64,000 nt of DNA from Galbibacter kalidii (GCF_026241135.1 NZ_JAPFGA010000007.1:62001-126000); one strand, 5' to 3'. Shown: positions 26,907 to 35,533, counted from the first letter of the stretch. Made by a program: numbers and translations. Notes: generated from the sequence alone by a model not told the origin.

Positions 26907-28034
26907 ATGACGATAGCTGCAGATCAATTTTTTAAAAAGCTTGCATCACATTTAAAAAATGAGCTTCCGTTTGTGGTTTACAGGAAACCGGACGATAGAA
27001 ATATCAATGGTTTATTGCAACATAACGATGATTTGTTTTTTGTTGAAGACTATACCGAAAGCGGTTTTGCTTTTGCTCCTTTTCAAGCCGATAAAAAGGC
27101 GATTCTCATTCCTCAAAACACATCAGAAACAATACAATGTCTTGTTGAAACCTATGAAAATGGTGTCTCTGCTTTCATTTCTGAAATAGAAGATGATAAG
27201 GCTAAGGAATCACATATCAAGTTGGTTGAAAAAGCGATTACTGCCATTGAAAATTCAGAAACGAAAAAGGTGGTTGTTTCCAGAAAAAAAGAAATAGGTA
27301 TTGAAAAATTTGATATGCTCTCGGTTTTTAAAAAACTGGTTACCAAATATCCACAGGCGTTTTGTTATGTCTGGTATCATCCAAAAGGAGGGATGTGGAT
27401 AGGAGCTACCCCTGAGACACTGTTGCAGGTAAAAAACAACCAATTTCAAACTATGGCACTGGCATCAACTCAGTCATATCAAGGATCGATGAATGTACTA
27501 TGGGGTGAAAAAGAACGACAGGAACAACAATTTGTAACCGATTATATCGTAGGTAATATTCAGTCATTGGTTAAAAATATTTCGGTTTCTGATGTTGAAA
27601 CAGTACGAGCCGGGAGTTTACTTCACTTAAAAACGAAAATTACAGGTAACCTAATTAGACATTCAAATCTTGAGCAAGTGCTTTACACTTTACATCCAAC
27701 CCCTGCAGTTTGCGGACTTCCGAAAGAAAAAGCAAGAGCGTTTATTTTGGAGAACGAAAATTATAGGCGCGAATTCTACACTGGTTTTTTGGGAGAGCTC
27801 AACCTAAAAGAAATCCGAAAGCGGAACCCCAACCGACGTAATGTAGAAAACAACGCGTATGTATCGGTAAAAACAGTTTCCAGATTGTACGTTAATCTAC
27901 GTTGCATGCAGTATAGAAATAAAAAACTGGAATTATATGTTGGTGGCGGGATCACCAAAGACTCTGATGCAGAACAGGAATGGCAGGAAACCGTAGACAA
28001 AACACGAACCATGTTGGATGTTTTAAAAGGATAA
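26907..28034 (+). CDS. menF: isochorismate synthase
   Basis: 375 residues. Converts chorismate to isochorismate, the first step toward menaquinone (or a siderophore; the men neighbours decide for menaquinone). Chorismate-binding-domain motifs: KVVVSRKKEI, GATPETLL, MALASTQSY, LKTKITGNL, LHPTPAVCGLPKEKA and FYTGFLGE, with VGGGITKDSDAEQEWQET at the C-terminus. The N-terminal third is diverged, as usual. It follows the thioesterase by 8 nt, almost certainly cotranscribed; menD comes next after 197 bp with its own -7 box. Confidence 0.93.
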   Translation: MTIAADQFFKKLASHLKNELPFVVYRKPDDRNINGLLQHNDDLFFVEDYTESGFAFAPFQADKKAILIPQNTSETIQCLVETYENGVSAFISEIEDDKAKESHIKLVEKAITAIENSETKKVVVSRKKEIGIEKFDMLSVFKKLVTKYPQAFCYVWYHPKGGMWIGATPETLLQVKNNQFQTMALASTQSYQGSMNVLWGEKERQEQQFVTDYIVGNIQSLVKNISVSDVETVRAGSLLHLKTKITGNLIRHSNLEQVLYTLHPTPAVCGLPKEKARAFILENENYRREFYTGFLGELNLKEIRKRNPNRRNVENNAYVSVKTVSRLYVNLRCMQYRNKKLELYVGGGITKDSDAEQEWQETVDKTRTMLDVLKG

Positions 28035-28197
28035 ATATTACATGGCTTCTTTAAAGTATAATAGCTTTTTGTGCATTGTGATGTTTTTTGGAAAGAAATG
28101 TCAGGGCACTCGGAGTGAGGGTAAAATAAAATATATGAAACCTATTGTGCATTTATATTAAAAACACAAGACTTTCGGAAAAGCAGACTTTATTCAG

Positions 28198-28205
28198 TAA
28201 TTTTG
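28198..28205 (+). promoter_or_regulatory. -7 box upstream of menD
   Basis: TAATTTTG fits the TAnnTTTG consensus and lies 27 bp before the menD ATG. No clear -33 TTG was found at the usual spacing. Confidence 0.45.
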
Positions 28206-28231
28206 CCCTCCGATAACCACCTTAGTTTTAT

Positions 28232-30007
28232 ATGACATATTCAGACATACCGTTGGCACAAACGGTCGTTGCTTTGTGCAAAGCGAAAGGAATTCAGCAT
28301 ATTGTAATCTCTCCGGGTAGTAGAAATGCGCCTTTGACTATCGGATTTACAGAAAATAACTTTTTTAAGACCTACAGTATAGTCGACGAGCGTAGTGCCG
28401 CCTTTTTTGCTTTGGGAATGGCGCAGCAATTGCAGCAACCCACGGCTGTGGTGTGTACTTCGGGTTCTGCCTTACTCAATTATTATCCGGCCATAGCCGA
28501 AGCGTTTTACAGCGATATTCCATTGGTGATTTTATCAGCAGACAGACCTCCGTACCGAATCGATATAGGGGATGGACAAACCATAAGGCAGGATCATGTC
28601 TTTGAACGGCATATTTTGTATTCGGTTAACCTAAAGCAGGATGTTAGGGGGGATGATCAAAAAGTTTTGAACGAGGGTAAAAATTTGCCAAAACTGGATA
28701 AGTACATCAATCCCACCCAGCTTCAAAAGAGCATACAGGGCTATAACGAAGACGAACTTAACAAGGCGATCAATACGGCTTTTGAAGAAAAAGGGCCAGT
28801 ACATATCAACATTCCATTTGAAGAGCCTTTATACGGAATGACTGACACCCAATTTGTGACTCCACAGGTAAAACAACCTGAGAAGAGTTATGAAAGACTG
28901 AGTGATGAATCGCTACAAGCCTATGCTGATATCTGGAACAAGGCGAAAAAGAAAATGATACTCGTAGGGGTCAATCCGCCGAATGCACTCGAACAGCAAT
29001 TTTTGGATATAATAGCTGAAGACGAATCGGTTGTGGTTTTTACGGAGACAACATCCAATTTACATCACCATCGTTTCTTTCCGAATATCGACAAGATCAT
29101 AGCGCCTTTGGAAAAAATAAAGGATGGGGTGGATTATTTCAAGGATTTACAACCTGAAATCTTACTGACTTTTGGAGGAATGGTGGTTTCCAAAAAAATA
29201 AAGGCTTTTTTGAGGAAATATCAACCTGAACACCATTGGCATATCGACTCTAAAAAGGCATATGATACTTTTTATTGTCTCAAAAAGCATTTTAAAACCA
29301 CTCCAAACCTCTTCTTTGAGCTTTTCTTCAAACTGATGAAACCTCAAAAGAGTGAATATCTACAGTATTGGCTCAAGATAAAAGCCAAAAGGAGTAGTGC
29401 GCATAAGGAATATGTGACACAAATACCATATTCAGATTTAAAGGTCTACGAAAGGATATTAAAAAACATTCCAGAGCAGTACCAATTACATTTGAGTAAC
29501 AGTTCGACCATACGCTATGCACAATTGTTTCAGTTGAACGAAACGCTTGAGGTATATTGCAACAGGGGAACGAGTGGGATAGACGGAAGTACAAGTACAG
29601 CTGTAGGGGCGTCGGTGGTATCAAAAAAACCGGTTGTTTTTGTAACGGGAGACCTGAGTTTCTTTTATGATAGCAATGCATTGTGGAATACTTATTTGAA
29701 GTCAAACTTCAAAATCATATTGATCAACAATGGAGGGGGAGGTATCTTCAGAATCCTTCCAGGTCATAAGGATTCGAAAAATTTTGACAAATATTTTGAA
29801 ACGATTCATAAGTTGAACGCAAAAGGTATTTGTGAGACACATAATATAAAATACATGGTTGTAGATAGTGAAAAAGATTTAACAGTAGCACTTTCAGGCT
29901 TTTATGACGATACTTCAAGGCCTTCTTTACTCGAAATTTTCACCCCTAGAACAATTAATGATGAAATTTTACTCAATTATTTTAGTTTTTTAGGTAAAAA
30001 TCAATAA
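28232..30007 (+). CDS. menD: 2-succinyl-5-enolpyruvyl-6-hydroxy-3-cyclohexene-1-carboxylate synthase
   Basis: 591 residues. Thiamine-diphosphate enzyme that adds succinic semialdehyde to isochorismate in menaquinone synthesis. Motifs: VISPGSRNAPLTIGF with the N-terminal SRNAPL, the catalytic-region DERSAAFFALGMA (conserved Glu), CNRGTSGIDGSTSTAVGAS, and the ThDP/Mg motif VTGDLSFFYDSNALWN...INNGGGGIF. Slightly longer than E. coli MenD (556). ATG at 28232. Confidence 0.96.
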   Translation: MTYSDIPLAQTVVALCKAKGIQHIVISPGSRNAPLTIGFTENNFFKTYSIVDERSAAFFALGMAQQLQQPTAVVCTSGSALLNYYPAIAEAFYSDIPLVILSADRPPYRIDIGDGQTIRQDHVFERHILYSVNLKQDVRGDDQKVLNEGKNLPKLDKYINPTQLQKSIQGYNEDELNKAINTAFEEKGPVHINIPFEEPLYGMTDTQFVTPQVKQPEKSYERLSDESLQAYADIWNKAKKKMILVGVNPPNALEQQFLDIIAEDESVVVFTETTSNLHHHRFFPNIDKIIAPLEKIKDGVDYFKDLQPEILLTFGGMVVSKKIKAFLRKYQPEHHWHIDSKKAYDTFYCLKKHFKTTPNLFFELFFKLMKPQKSEYLQYWLKIKAKRSSAHKEYVTQIPYSDLKVYERILKNIPEQYQLHLSNSSTIRYAQLFQLNETLEVYCNRGTSGIDGSTSTAVGASVVSKKPVVFVTGDLSFFYDSNALWNTYLKSNFKIILINNGGGGIFRILPGHKDSKNFDKYFETIHKLNAKGICETHNIKYMVVDSEKDLTVALSGFYDDTSRPSLLEIFTPRTINDEILLNYFSFLGKNQ

Positions 30008-30041
30008 ATTTAAGAACTAGTATTAATCAAAAACTTAAATC

Positions 30042-30380
30042 ATGAGTAAAAGAGACGAGTTAATTTCTAAGTATGCCGCCGACTTAAAAGAAAAATGTGG
30101 TGTTACTGCTGACGTGGATTTGTTGACTAAAGTCACAGTTGGACTTGGGCCATCAATCTACAATGCAGACGCTTCTACAGTTTCAGGATCAGATGAAAAA
30201 GAGCTTGAAACAATTAAAAAGAACTTCCTCATTAAAAAATTAGGACTGTCGGATTCTGCAGCTTTGGATAGTGCTATTGGTTCCGTTATCGACAAATATG
30301 GAAAATCCAATAGAAACAAGTACAGAGCTGTTGTGTATTACTTGTTGGTAAAACACTTCAAAAAAGAGTCTATATACTAG
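30042..30380 (+). CDS. DUF2853 family protein
   Basis: 112 residues. Starts MSKRDELISKYAADLKEKCG and contains KVTVGLGPSIYNADAS and YRAVVYYLLVKHF, which I recognise as the DUF2853 family, small helical cytosolic proteins of unknown function widely seen in Bacteroidota. It lies 34 nt after menD and is followed by a long-loop hairpin. Possibly cotranscribed with menD. No activity can be proposed. Confidence 0.85.
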   Translation: MSKRDELISKYAADLKEKCGVTADVDLLTKVTVGLGPSIYNADASTVSGSDEKELETIKKNFLIKKLGLSDSAALDSAIGSVIDKYGKSNRNKYRAVVYYLLVKHFKKESIY

Positions 30381-30406
30381 ATCATTTTTCGTAAATAAAT
30401 TTCAGA

Positions 30407-30491
30407 AGACTGTCTTAACTGATCGATTTGATTGCCCTTGGCATGATATTTAGGTTGATAAAACCACGTAATATTTAAGACAGTCTTTTTT
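30407..30491 (+). terminator. terminator-like hairpin with long loop
   Basis: Perfect 12-bp arms AGACTGTCTTAA (30407-30418) and TTAAGACAGTCT (30475-30486), followed by a T-run. The 56-nt loop is much longer than in a simple terminator, so the loop may fold separately. Confidence 0.65.
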
Positions 30492-30551
30492 ATGCTCAAA
30501 AATTAATAATTAATCACTTCCTTTGCATAGCGGTTATAAAACAAGAAAGAT

Positions 30552-31385
30552 TTGATACAGATAGGCGAATACAATACCCTGGAAATACTGAGGGAAACCT
30601 CCGTAGGACTTTTTTTGGGAGATGAAGAAGGAAATGATATTCTCTTGCCCAACAAATATGTCCCAAACGATTATGAAATAGGGGACACCATAACGGTTTT
30701 TTGCTATTTGGATCACGAAGAAAGACCGGTTTCAACCACATTGACCCCAAAAATAACCAAAAACAGCTTTGCCCTTTTACATGTAGCAGAAACAAGTGGG
30801 ATAGGGGCTTTTTTAGACTGGGGATTGGAAAAACAATTGTTCGTGCCTTTCAAAGAGCAAGCGCGAAAAATGGAAGCCGGGAAATGGTATCTTGTTTATG
30901 CGTTTTTGGATGAAAAAACCAACCGAATGGTGGGTTCCAGCAAAACGAATCAGTTTTTAAGCAATGAAGAACTGACAATTACTCCAGATGAAGAAGTGGA
31001 TTTGATCATATCCCGTTTTACCGATATAGGGGTGGAAGTAATTATCAATGAAAAACACAAGGGCCTAGTGTATAACAATGAGATTTTTCATGACTTGAAA
31101 TTAGGAGGACGTCAAAAGGGCTATGTAAAGAAAATCCGTGAAGGAAATAAAGTGGATATCAGCTTGCAGCCTATTGGTTATAAAAATCTTGAACCGGTAT
31201 CACAAAAAGTGATGGATGCCTTGAAACGTAACAATGGTTTTTTAGGACTGCATGACAAAAGTGATCCGGAGGATATAAAAGCAATTTTGGGCATGAGCAA
31301 AAAGAGTTTTAAAAAGGCCATTGGCATACTCTACAAAAACCGTCAATTGCTTATTAAAGATGATGGAATTCATCTTATTTCTTAA
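30552..31385 (+). CDS. S1-like RNA-binding protein, CvfB family
   Basis: 277 residues. Starts at TTG (30552-30554); there is no ATG near the conserved N-terminus IQIGEYNTLEILRETSVGLFLGD, so the TTG start is preferred. Three S1-like beta-barrel modules can be seen: about 1-65, 72-130 (GIGAFLDWGLEKQLFVPF), and 140-210 (GYVKKIREGNKVDISLQP), and a C-terminal winged-helix (IKAILGMSKKSFKKAIGILYKN). CvfB proteins bind RNA and influence virulence-factor expression in Firmicutes. Function in Bacteroidota is unknown. Lies inside the menaquinone gene run. Confidence 0.9.
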   Translation: MIQIGEYNTLEILRETSVGLFLGDEEGNDILLPNKYVPNDYEIGDTITVFCYLDHEERPVSTTLTPKITKNSFALLHVAETSGIGAFLDWGLEKQLFVPFKEQARKMEAGKWYLVYAFLDEKTNRMVGSSKTNQFLSNEELTITPDEEVDLIISRFTDIGVEVIINEKHKGLVYNNEIFHDLKLGGRQKGYVKKIREGNKVDISLQPIGYKNLEPVSQKVMDALKRNNGFLGLHDKSDPEDIKAILGMSKKSFKKAIGILYKNRQLLIKDDGIHLIS

Positions 31386-31488
31386 AAAAATCTTAAATCT
31401 TCGTATAAAAACGGAAGATCAGGGCTTTTTTATGGGAAAAAGACCCAAAAAACCATTCGATTTGTTTAGAAGTAAAACAGATATCTCT

Positions 31489-31496
31489 TACATTTG
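31489..31496 (+). promoter_or_regulatory. -7 box upstream of menB
   Basis: TACATTTG, an exact TAnnTTTG match 18 bp before the menB ATG. A TTTG at 31461-31464 could be the -33 element, though spacing is slightly long. Confidence 0.45.
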
Positions 31497-31514
31497 GGGG
31501 AAATACCAAAAAGT

Positions 31515-32357
31515 ATGAGTGTACCGCAGTGGAAAACTGTTAAGGAATTTGAAGATATTACTTATAAAAAATCAAATGGAGTAGCCCGAATCGCTTTCAA
31601 CCGACCTAATGTTAGAAATGCGTTCAGACCACAAACCACAGGTGAATTGTATGAAGCGTTCTATGACGCACAGGAAGATACAAGTATAGGAGTTGTATTA
31701 CTGTCAGCTGAAGGGCCTTCTACAAAAGACGGTGTTTATTCCTTTTGTAGTGGTGGTGATCAACGTGCCCGCGGACATCAAGGATATGTTGGAGAAGATG
31801 GGATGCACCGCTTGAATATTCTCGAAGTACAGCGTTTGATTCGTTTTATGCCCAAGGTGGTTATTGCCGTAGTTCCCGGATGGGCCGTTGGAGGCGGACA
31901 CAGCCTACATGTGGTTTGTGACATGACTTTGGCCAGTAAAGAACACGCCATTTTTAAACAAACCGATGCCGATGTAACAAGTTTTGACGGTGGGTACGGA
32001 TCAGCTTATCTCGCTAAAATGGTGGGACAGAAAAAAGCACGTGAAATATTTTTCTTAGGAAGGAATTATTCTGCCCAAGAGGCTTTTGACATGGGTATGG
32101 TCAATGCTGTAGTTCCACATGACGAATTGGAAGACACTGCCTACCAATGGGCTCAGGAAATTCTGGAAAAATCACCGACTTCTATAAAAATGTTAAAGTT
32201 CGCGATGAACCTAACCGATGATGGTATGGTAGGACAACAGGTATTTGCAGGTGAAGCGACACGTTTGGCCTATATGACGGAGGAAGCTAAAGAAGGAAGA
32301 AACGCATTTCTGGAGAAAAGGAAACCAGATTTTAAAAATATAAAATGGATTCCATAA
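31515..32357 (+). CDS. menB: 1,4-dihydroxy-2-naphthoyl-CoA synthase
   Basis: 280 residues from the ATG at 31515 (MSVPQWKTVKEFEDI); a longer frame exists but this start fits MenB proteins and follows the -7 box. Crotonase-fold enzyme that closes the naphthoquinone ring from o-succinylbenzoyl-CoA. Signatures: IAFNRPNVRNAFRPQTTGEL, FCSGGDQRARG, VPGWAVGGGHSLHVVCDMTLAS (oxyanion-hole region) and TDADVTSFDGGYGSAYLA. Downstream genes follow closely on the same strand. Confidence 0.97.
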   Translation: MSVPQWKTVKEFEDITYKKSNGVARIAFNRPNVRNAFRPQTTGELYEAFYDAQEDTSIGVVLLSAEGPSTKDGVYSFCSGGDQRARGHQGYVGEDGMHRLNILEVQRLIRFMPKVVIAVVPGWAVGGGHSLHVVCDMTLASKEHAIFKQTDADVTSFDGGYGSAYLAKMVGQKKAREIFFLGRNYSAQEAFDMGMVNAVVPHDELEDTAYQWAQEILEKSPTSIKMLKFAMNLTDDGMVGQQVFAGEATRLAYMTEEAKEGRNAFLEKRKPDFKNIKWIP

Positions 32358-32386
32358 AAATGATTGTTTAATTAAAAATTCATGAT

Positions 32387-32995
32387 ATGCCCTACATTGA
32401 TGAAAATCACTTAGTTAACCTGCATAAGGTTATCGAATCTAAAGAGATTTCCGAGGAAAAGCTTTTGAATGAATTGAGAAGGCAGAGAGAAGAAAAAGAT
32501 AGGATTCACCGTTCCAGAAATGTGTTCAGGTGGACATCCGTTTCTTTGATTGCTGTATTGTTTGTTGGAGTACTTTTGTATTTTGTAAAGCCATCGGTAT
32601 ATGTAAACGATTCGCTTTTACAATCGCAGAACAAAATGCTGATCGATAAGAACGACCTACAATCTTATAAAGATCAGATATCACAATTAGAAGGTCATAT
32701 TGAAAACTCAAACCATCAATTGGACGAAATTGATTACAGGAATATTGATAAAGAAGTAATTTATGCTGTTCAAATAGCAGCACTGGAAAACAAAGATCTT
32801 TCCCTGTATTCAGAAGAGTTGCGAAATATCAGTCAGTACAGAGACCAACCATACAACAAATATTCCCTTGGCAATTTCACTTCTCTGGACGACGCCAAAA
32901 CATTTAGAAAAGAATTGGTCGATTTAGGGTTTAACGATGCTTTTGTAGCATCCTATAAAGATGGAAAACGAATAAAAATAGAAGAGGCTTTTTAA
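32387..32995 (+). CDS. membrane protein with C-terminal SPOR-like domain
   Basis: 202 residues. A cytoplasmic helical part (1-45), one transmembrane helix (about 48-67, WTSVSLIAVLFVGVLLYFV), a short coiled-coil (about 80-115), and a C-terminal domain beginning VIYAVQIAALENKDLS with NKYSLGNFTSLDDAKTFRKELVDLGFNDAFVASYKDG. The last block has the alternation of a SPOR domain, which binds denuded peptidoglycan at division sites. It lies 29 nt after menB and 7 nt before menA, so it is probably cotranscribed although unrelated to quinones. Confidence 0.8.
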   Translation: MPYIDENHLVNLHKVIESKEISEEKLLNELRRQREEKDRIHRSRNVFRWTSVSLIAVLFVGVLLYFVKPSVYVNDSLLQSQNKMLIDKNDLQSYKDQISQLEGHIENSNHQLDEIDYRNIDKEVIYAVQIAALENKDLSLYSEELRNISQYRDQPYNKYSLGNFTSLDDAKTFRKELVDLGFNDAFVASYKDGKRIKIEEAF

Positions 32996-33002
32996 TTTTT
33001 TA

Positions 33003-33911
33003 ATGACAAAATCTAAAACACTGCTATCAGCCGCCAGGCTGAGGACATTACCACTTTCTGTTTCCGGAATCATAGTAGGTTCTGCCATAGCATTTTCAGA
33101 AGGGTATTACAATCTCTACGTTCTTATTTTTGCTTTGACAACCACCGTTGGCTTGCAGATACTTTCCAACTTTGCTAATGACTATGGGGATGGAGTTAAG
33201 GGAACAGACAACATGGATAGGGTAGGGCCAGTAAGAGCCATCCAAAGTGGGGTGATTACCAACAAAGAAATGTTGAGTGCCATTGTTGTGACTGTTGTTT
33301 TAACGATCATATCGGCCATTGTTTTGATCTATTTTGCTTTTAGGGGCAATAATTTCACCTATTCCCTTTTCTTCTTTTTACTGGGTATCGCTGCTGTTGT
33401 GGCTGCCATAAAATATACGGTAGGAAACTCTGCATATGGCTATAGCGGATTTGGAGATGTTTTTGTGTTTATATTTTTCGGTTTGGTGAGTGTTGCGGGA
33501 TCTTACTTTCTATATACCCAAAACATGAACCCTGATGTGCTGTTGCCCGCTTTTTCCATCGGACTTCTGAGTGTTGGGGTTTTAAACCTGAACAATATGC
33601 GGGACATGGAAAGCGATAAAAAAGCCGGAAAACACACACTTGTGGTTAAAATTGGAGCTGGAAAAGCAAAACAATATCATTATATAATTCTTATATTAGC
33701 CATGTTCTTTGGTTTTATATATTTATTATTTAATTATAGGTCTCTCATAAATTTACTGTTTCTTATTTCATACATACCTATAATTCTACATTTAAGAAGA
33801 GTGTATGTTAATAAAAATGCAAAAACATTAGACCCTGAATTAAAGAAGCTTGCATTGAGTACCTTTTTCTTTGCCATACTGTTTTTACTGAGTTATAATA
33901 TTTTTTTGTAG
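33003..33911 (+). CDS. menA: 1,4-dihydroxy-2-naphthoate polyprenyltransferase
   Basis: 302 residues, an integral membrane UbiA-family enzyme that prenylates DHNA to demethylmenaquinone. The first Asp-rich motif is NFANDYGDGVKGTDNMDRVGP (about 61-80) and the second, LNNMRDMESDKKAGKHTL (about 197-214). About eight hydrophobic segments span the chain. TSS AARLRTLPLSVSGI at the start is family-typical. ATG at 33003, 7 nt after the SPOR gene stop. Confidence 0.95.
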   Translation: MTKSKTLLSAARLRTLPLSVSGIIVGSAIAFSEGYYNLYVLIFALTTTVGLQILSNFANDYGDGVKGTDNMDRVGPVRAIQSGVITNKEMLSAIVVTVVLTIISAIVLIYFAFRGNNFTYSLFFFLLGIAAVVAAIKYTVGNSAYGYSGFGDVFVFIFFGLVSVAGSYFLYTQNMNPDVLLPAFSIGLLSVGVLNLNNMRDMESDKKAGKHTLVVKIGAGKAKQYHYIILILAMFFGFIYLLFNYRSLINLLFLISYIPIILHLRRVYVNKNAKTLDPELKKLALSTFFFAILFLLSYNIFL

Positions 33912-33941
33912 ATTTAAAGAAGAATTTAACCCTAACATATT

Positions 33942-34709
33942 TTGAACCAACCAATTAAAGTTCTAATTATCGAGGATAATGTCATTATCGCCGACGATAT
34001 GCAATCCATGCTTGAGGATATTGGATATGAAATTGTAGCCAATGTAGTTGATTATGAAAGTGCGGTTGAAGCACTTGAAAAAAATGAGGTAGATCTTGCT
34101 TTGGTTGATATCGTTCTTGCATCAAAGAAAACAGGGATAGATTTAGGGAAACACATTAGGGAAAACTACAGTATTCCATTCATTTTTGTAACTTCAAATT
34201 CTGATAAAGCCACTGTTGAAAATGCCAAAACGGTAAAACCTAACGGATATTTGGTAAAACCTTTTGAACAGCAGGATTTATTCACTTCCATAGAAATAGC
34301 CCTTTCTAATTTTAATGAAGAAACCGCATACTTGTCCAATAAACAAATAGAAAAAGAGGAGGATGAGGATGACAGTAAATTGGTATCGAATTCGGTTCTG
34401 AGGAATTCTATTTTTATCAAAAAATCACAACACTATTACAGAATCCCTTTTGACGAGATTCAATATGTCAAGGCAGATAACGTCTATTTAGAGGTTCATA
34501 CTGTTGATAAAACCTTTTTGGTTCGTTCAGCTTTAAAAGATTATTTGGAAAAATTACCGCCCAAACAGTTCTATCGCGCTCACAAATCGTATATCGTAAA
34601 TTTAGATCACATAGAAGCTATCAACACGAGAGATATTGTGATTAAAGGAGAAAACATCCCAATTTCCAAGGAATTTAGGGAGTTTATACTTTCCAATATG
34701 AACTCTTAA
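33942..34709 (+). CDS. LytTR-family response regulator
   Basis: 255 residues. Start is TTG (33942-33944), giving NQPIKVLIIEDNVIIADDMQ. Receiver domain (about 1-122): acidic pair Glu11-Asp12, phospho-acceptor Asp56 in ALVDIVLA, Thr/Ser in FVTSNSD and Lys in YLVKPF. An acidic linker (about 130-150) leads to the C-terminal LytTR DNA-binding domain (about 155-253) with IFIKKSQHYYRIPFDEI, YVKADNVYLEVH and QFYRAHKSYIVNLDHIEAI. LytTR regulators bind direct repeats about 21 bp apart, and such repeats occur in three places just downstream. The histidine kinase at 35534 is the likely partner. Confidence 0.95.
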   Translation: MNQPIKVLIIEDNVIIADDMQSMLEDIGYEIVANVVDYESAVEALEKNEVDLALVDIVLASKKTGIDLGKHIRENYSIPFIFVTSNSDKATVENAKTVKPNGYLVKPFEQQDLFTSIEIALSNFNEETAYLSNKQIEKEEDEDDSKLVSNSVLRNSIFIKKSQHYYRIPFDEIQYVKADNVYLEVHTVDKTFLVRSALKDYLEKLPPKQFYRAHKSYIVNLDHIEAINTRDIVIKGENIPISKEFREFILSNMNS

Positions 34710-34737
34710 AACCCCTTTTACAACATTAATAGTATAC

Positions 34738-34803
34738 TTCACCACAAAAAGGGAGCAGTTGACAACATATTTTTTTTAATATCAAGCTAAGGCTATATAT
34801 TTA
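34738..34803 (+). promoter_or_regulatory. LytTR-type promoter, unit 1
   Basis: Half-sites TTCACCACAA (34738-34747) and TTGACAACAT (34759-34768), 21 bp apart; -7-like box TATATTTA at 34796, 37 bp after the second site starts. It sits 29 bp after the regulator's stop codon. Confidence 0.68.
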
Positions 34804-34808
34804 CATCA

Positions 34809-34926
34809 GTTAGTTAATGTATTGATACTGCCCCGATTCTTAACTAATACCTATTGCATACAACTACCTAACAAATGGTAAATTAGTAAAAAGAGCTTTA
34901 GTTTTCTATTGCTCTTTTTATTTTTT
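34809..34926 (+). ncRNA. candidate small RNA 1
   Basis: Predicted from position only: start near GTTAGTTAATG at 34809, end at the hairpin AAAAAGAGC / GCTCTTTTT with trailing T-rich tract (34888-34926). About 115 nt. The longest internal ATG frame is two codons, so a peptide is unlikely. Confidence 0.5.
34888..34926 (+). terminator. terminator of unit 1
   Basis: 9-bp arms AAAAAGAGC (34888-34896) and GCTCTTTTT (34911-34919), a 14-nt loop, then ATTTTTT. Confidence 0.7.
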
Positions 34927-35096
34927 ATCCCCCTCCAGCTCCCGCCTTGGGCGGGGAGAGTGAAAAAACACTAAATTTCCAGTTTGCATCCATATTCTTT
35001 TGAGGAGTTAGGGGAGGGTTTAAATTCCAATTTGACACTCCTAATTTCGTACTTAGTATTTCAGATTTCGTATTTCAAAAACATATAATAGTTCAT

Positions 35097-35162
35097 TTCA
35101 CAACAAGAATTGGACAGTTCACAACAAAAATTATTTTATCCGGGATATATGGGTTAAGTTCG
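35097..35162 (+). promoter_or_regulatory. LytTR-type promoter, unit 2
   Basis: Half-sites TTCACAACAA at 35097-35106 and 35118-35127 are identical and 21 bp apart; the similarity extends a few bases beyond (AATT). The -7-like box TAAGTTCG starts at 35155, 37 bp after the second site. Confidence 0.75.
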
Positions 35163-35166
35163 TCCT

Positions 35167-35258
35167 GTTAATAATTAAGTCGGTTAATGCACAGACAACT
35201 TGTTTCATAATGTTGCTGAAAAGAGTTTTAAGGTTCTCCTTAAGACTCTTTTTCAGTT
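35167..35258 (+). ncRNA. candidate small RNA 2
   Basis: Predicted to start near GTTAATAATTAAG at 35167 and end at the long hairpin 35216-35256, about 90 nt. A seven-codon ATG frame (MHRQLVS) lies inside but has no other coding signs. Confidence 0.5.
35216..35258 (+). terminator. terminator of unit 2
   Basis: CTGAAAAGAGTTTTAAGG (35216-35233), TTCT loop, CCTTAAGACTCTTTTTCAG (35238-35256): an 18-bp stem with one bulge. The following sequence TTTG is only moderately T-rich. Confidence 0.72.
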
Positions 35259-35345
35259 TGTGCAAGATACATCCTTCTCTTTTTATTGCTTTAAAGCCAA
35301 AATACTGAGCTGTGTTTGAGGATAATACATACCTTATCTGTTGAT

Positions 35346-35410
35346 TTACAACAACTTTTGCTTTTCACACAACAAAAATTTAGTTTTTTTACCAATTTGA
35401 TTTAAGTTTA
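35346..35410 (+). promoter_or_regulatory. LytTR-type promoter, unit 3
   Basis: Half-sites TTACAACAA (35346) and ACACAACAA (35367) share ACAACAA exactly 21 bp apart. The -7-like box TAAGTTTA starts at 35403, 36 bp after the second site. Confidence 0.66.
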
Positions 35411-35417
35411 TCTTGCT

Positions 35418-35503
35418 GTTAAGATGTTAGTTATATAATCTAGAGAAATGGTTATTATATAAACTGTCTGGAAAAGCCTAAACTAAAATTTAGGCTTTTT
35501 TTA
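35418..35503 (+). ncRNA. candidate small RNA 3
   Basis: Predicted to start near GTTAAGATGTTAGTTA at 35418 and end at the hairpin 35472-35499, about 85 nt. It stops 30 bp before the histidine kinase ATG, so readthrough could also feed the kinase. Confidence 0.48.
35472..35503 (+). terminator. terminator of unit 3
   Basis: AAAAGCCTAAA (35472-35482) / TTTAGGCTTTT (35489-35499), 6-nt loop, followed by a T-run. A strong rho-independent terminator directly upstream of the kinase gene. Confidence 0.85.
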
Positions 35504-35533
35504 AAAGATGTTATACCTTTAAGGGTTTTATAA

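Larger units (their letters stand above)
34710..35533. other. 824-bp region between regulator and kinase with three tandem LytTR-type units
   Basis: No protein gene is visible. Three times in the same orientation it holds a 21-bp-spaced half-site pair, a -7-like box 36-37 bp further on, and a terminator-like hairpin 85-120 nt later. Between units 1 and 2 lie repeat fragments (CCCGCCTTGGGCGGGG at about 34941 and AGGGGAGGG at about 35009). Confidence 0.8.

Noticed and set aside
31431-31518. Small frame MGKRPKKPFDLFRSK before menB.
   Set aside because: It overlaps the menB promoter and start, is only 28 codons long, and shows no family resemblance.
34809-35503. Short peptides encoded in the candidate small RNAs (for example MHRQLVS).
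   Set aside because: Frames are two to seven codons with no conserved start context; an RNA role is more likely.
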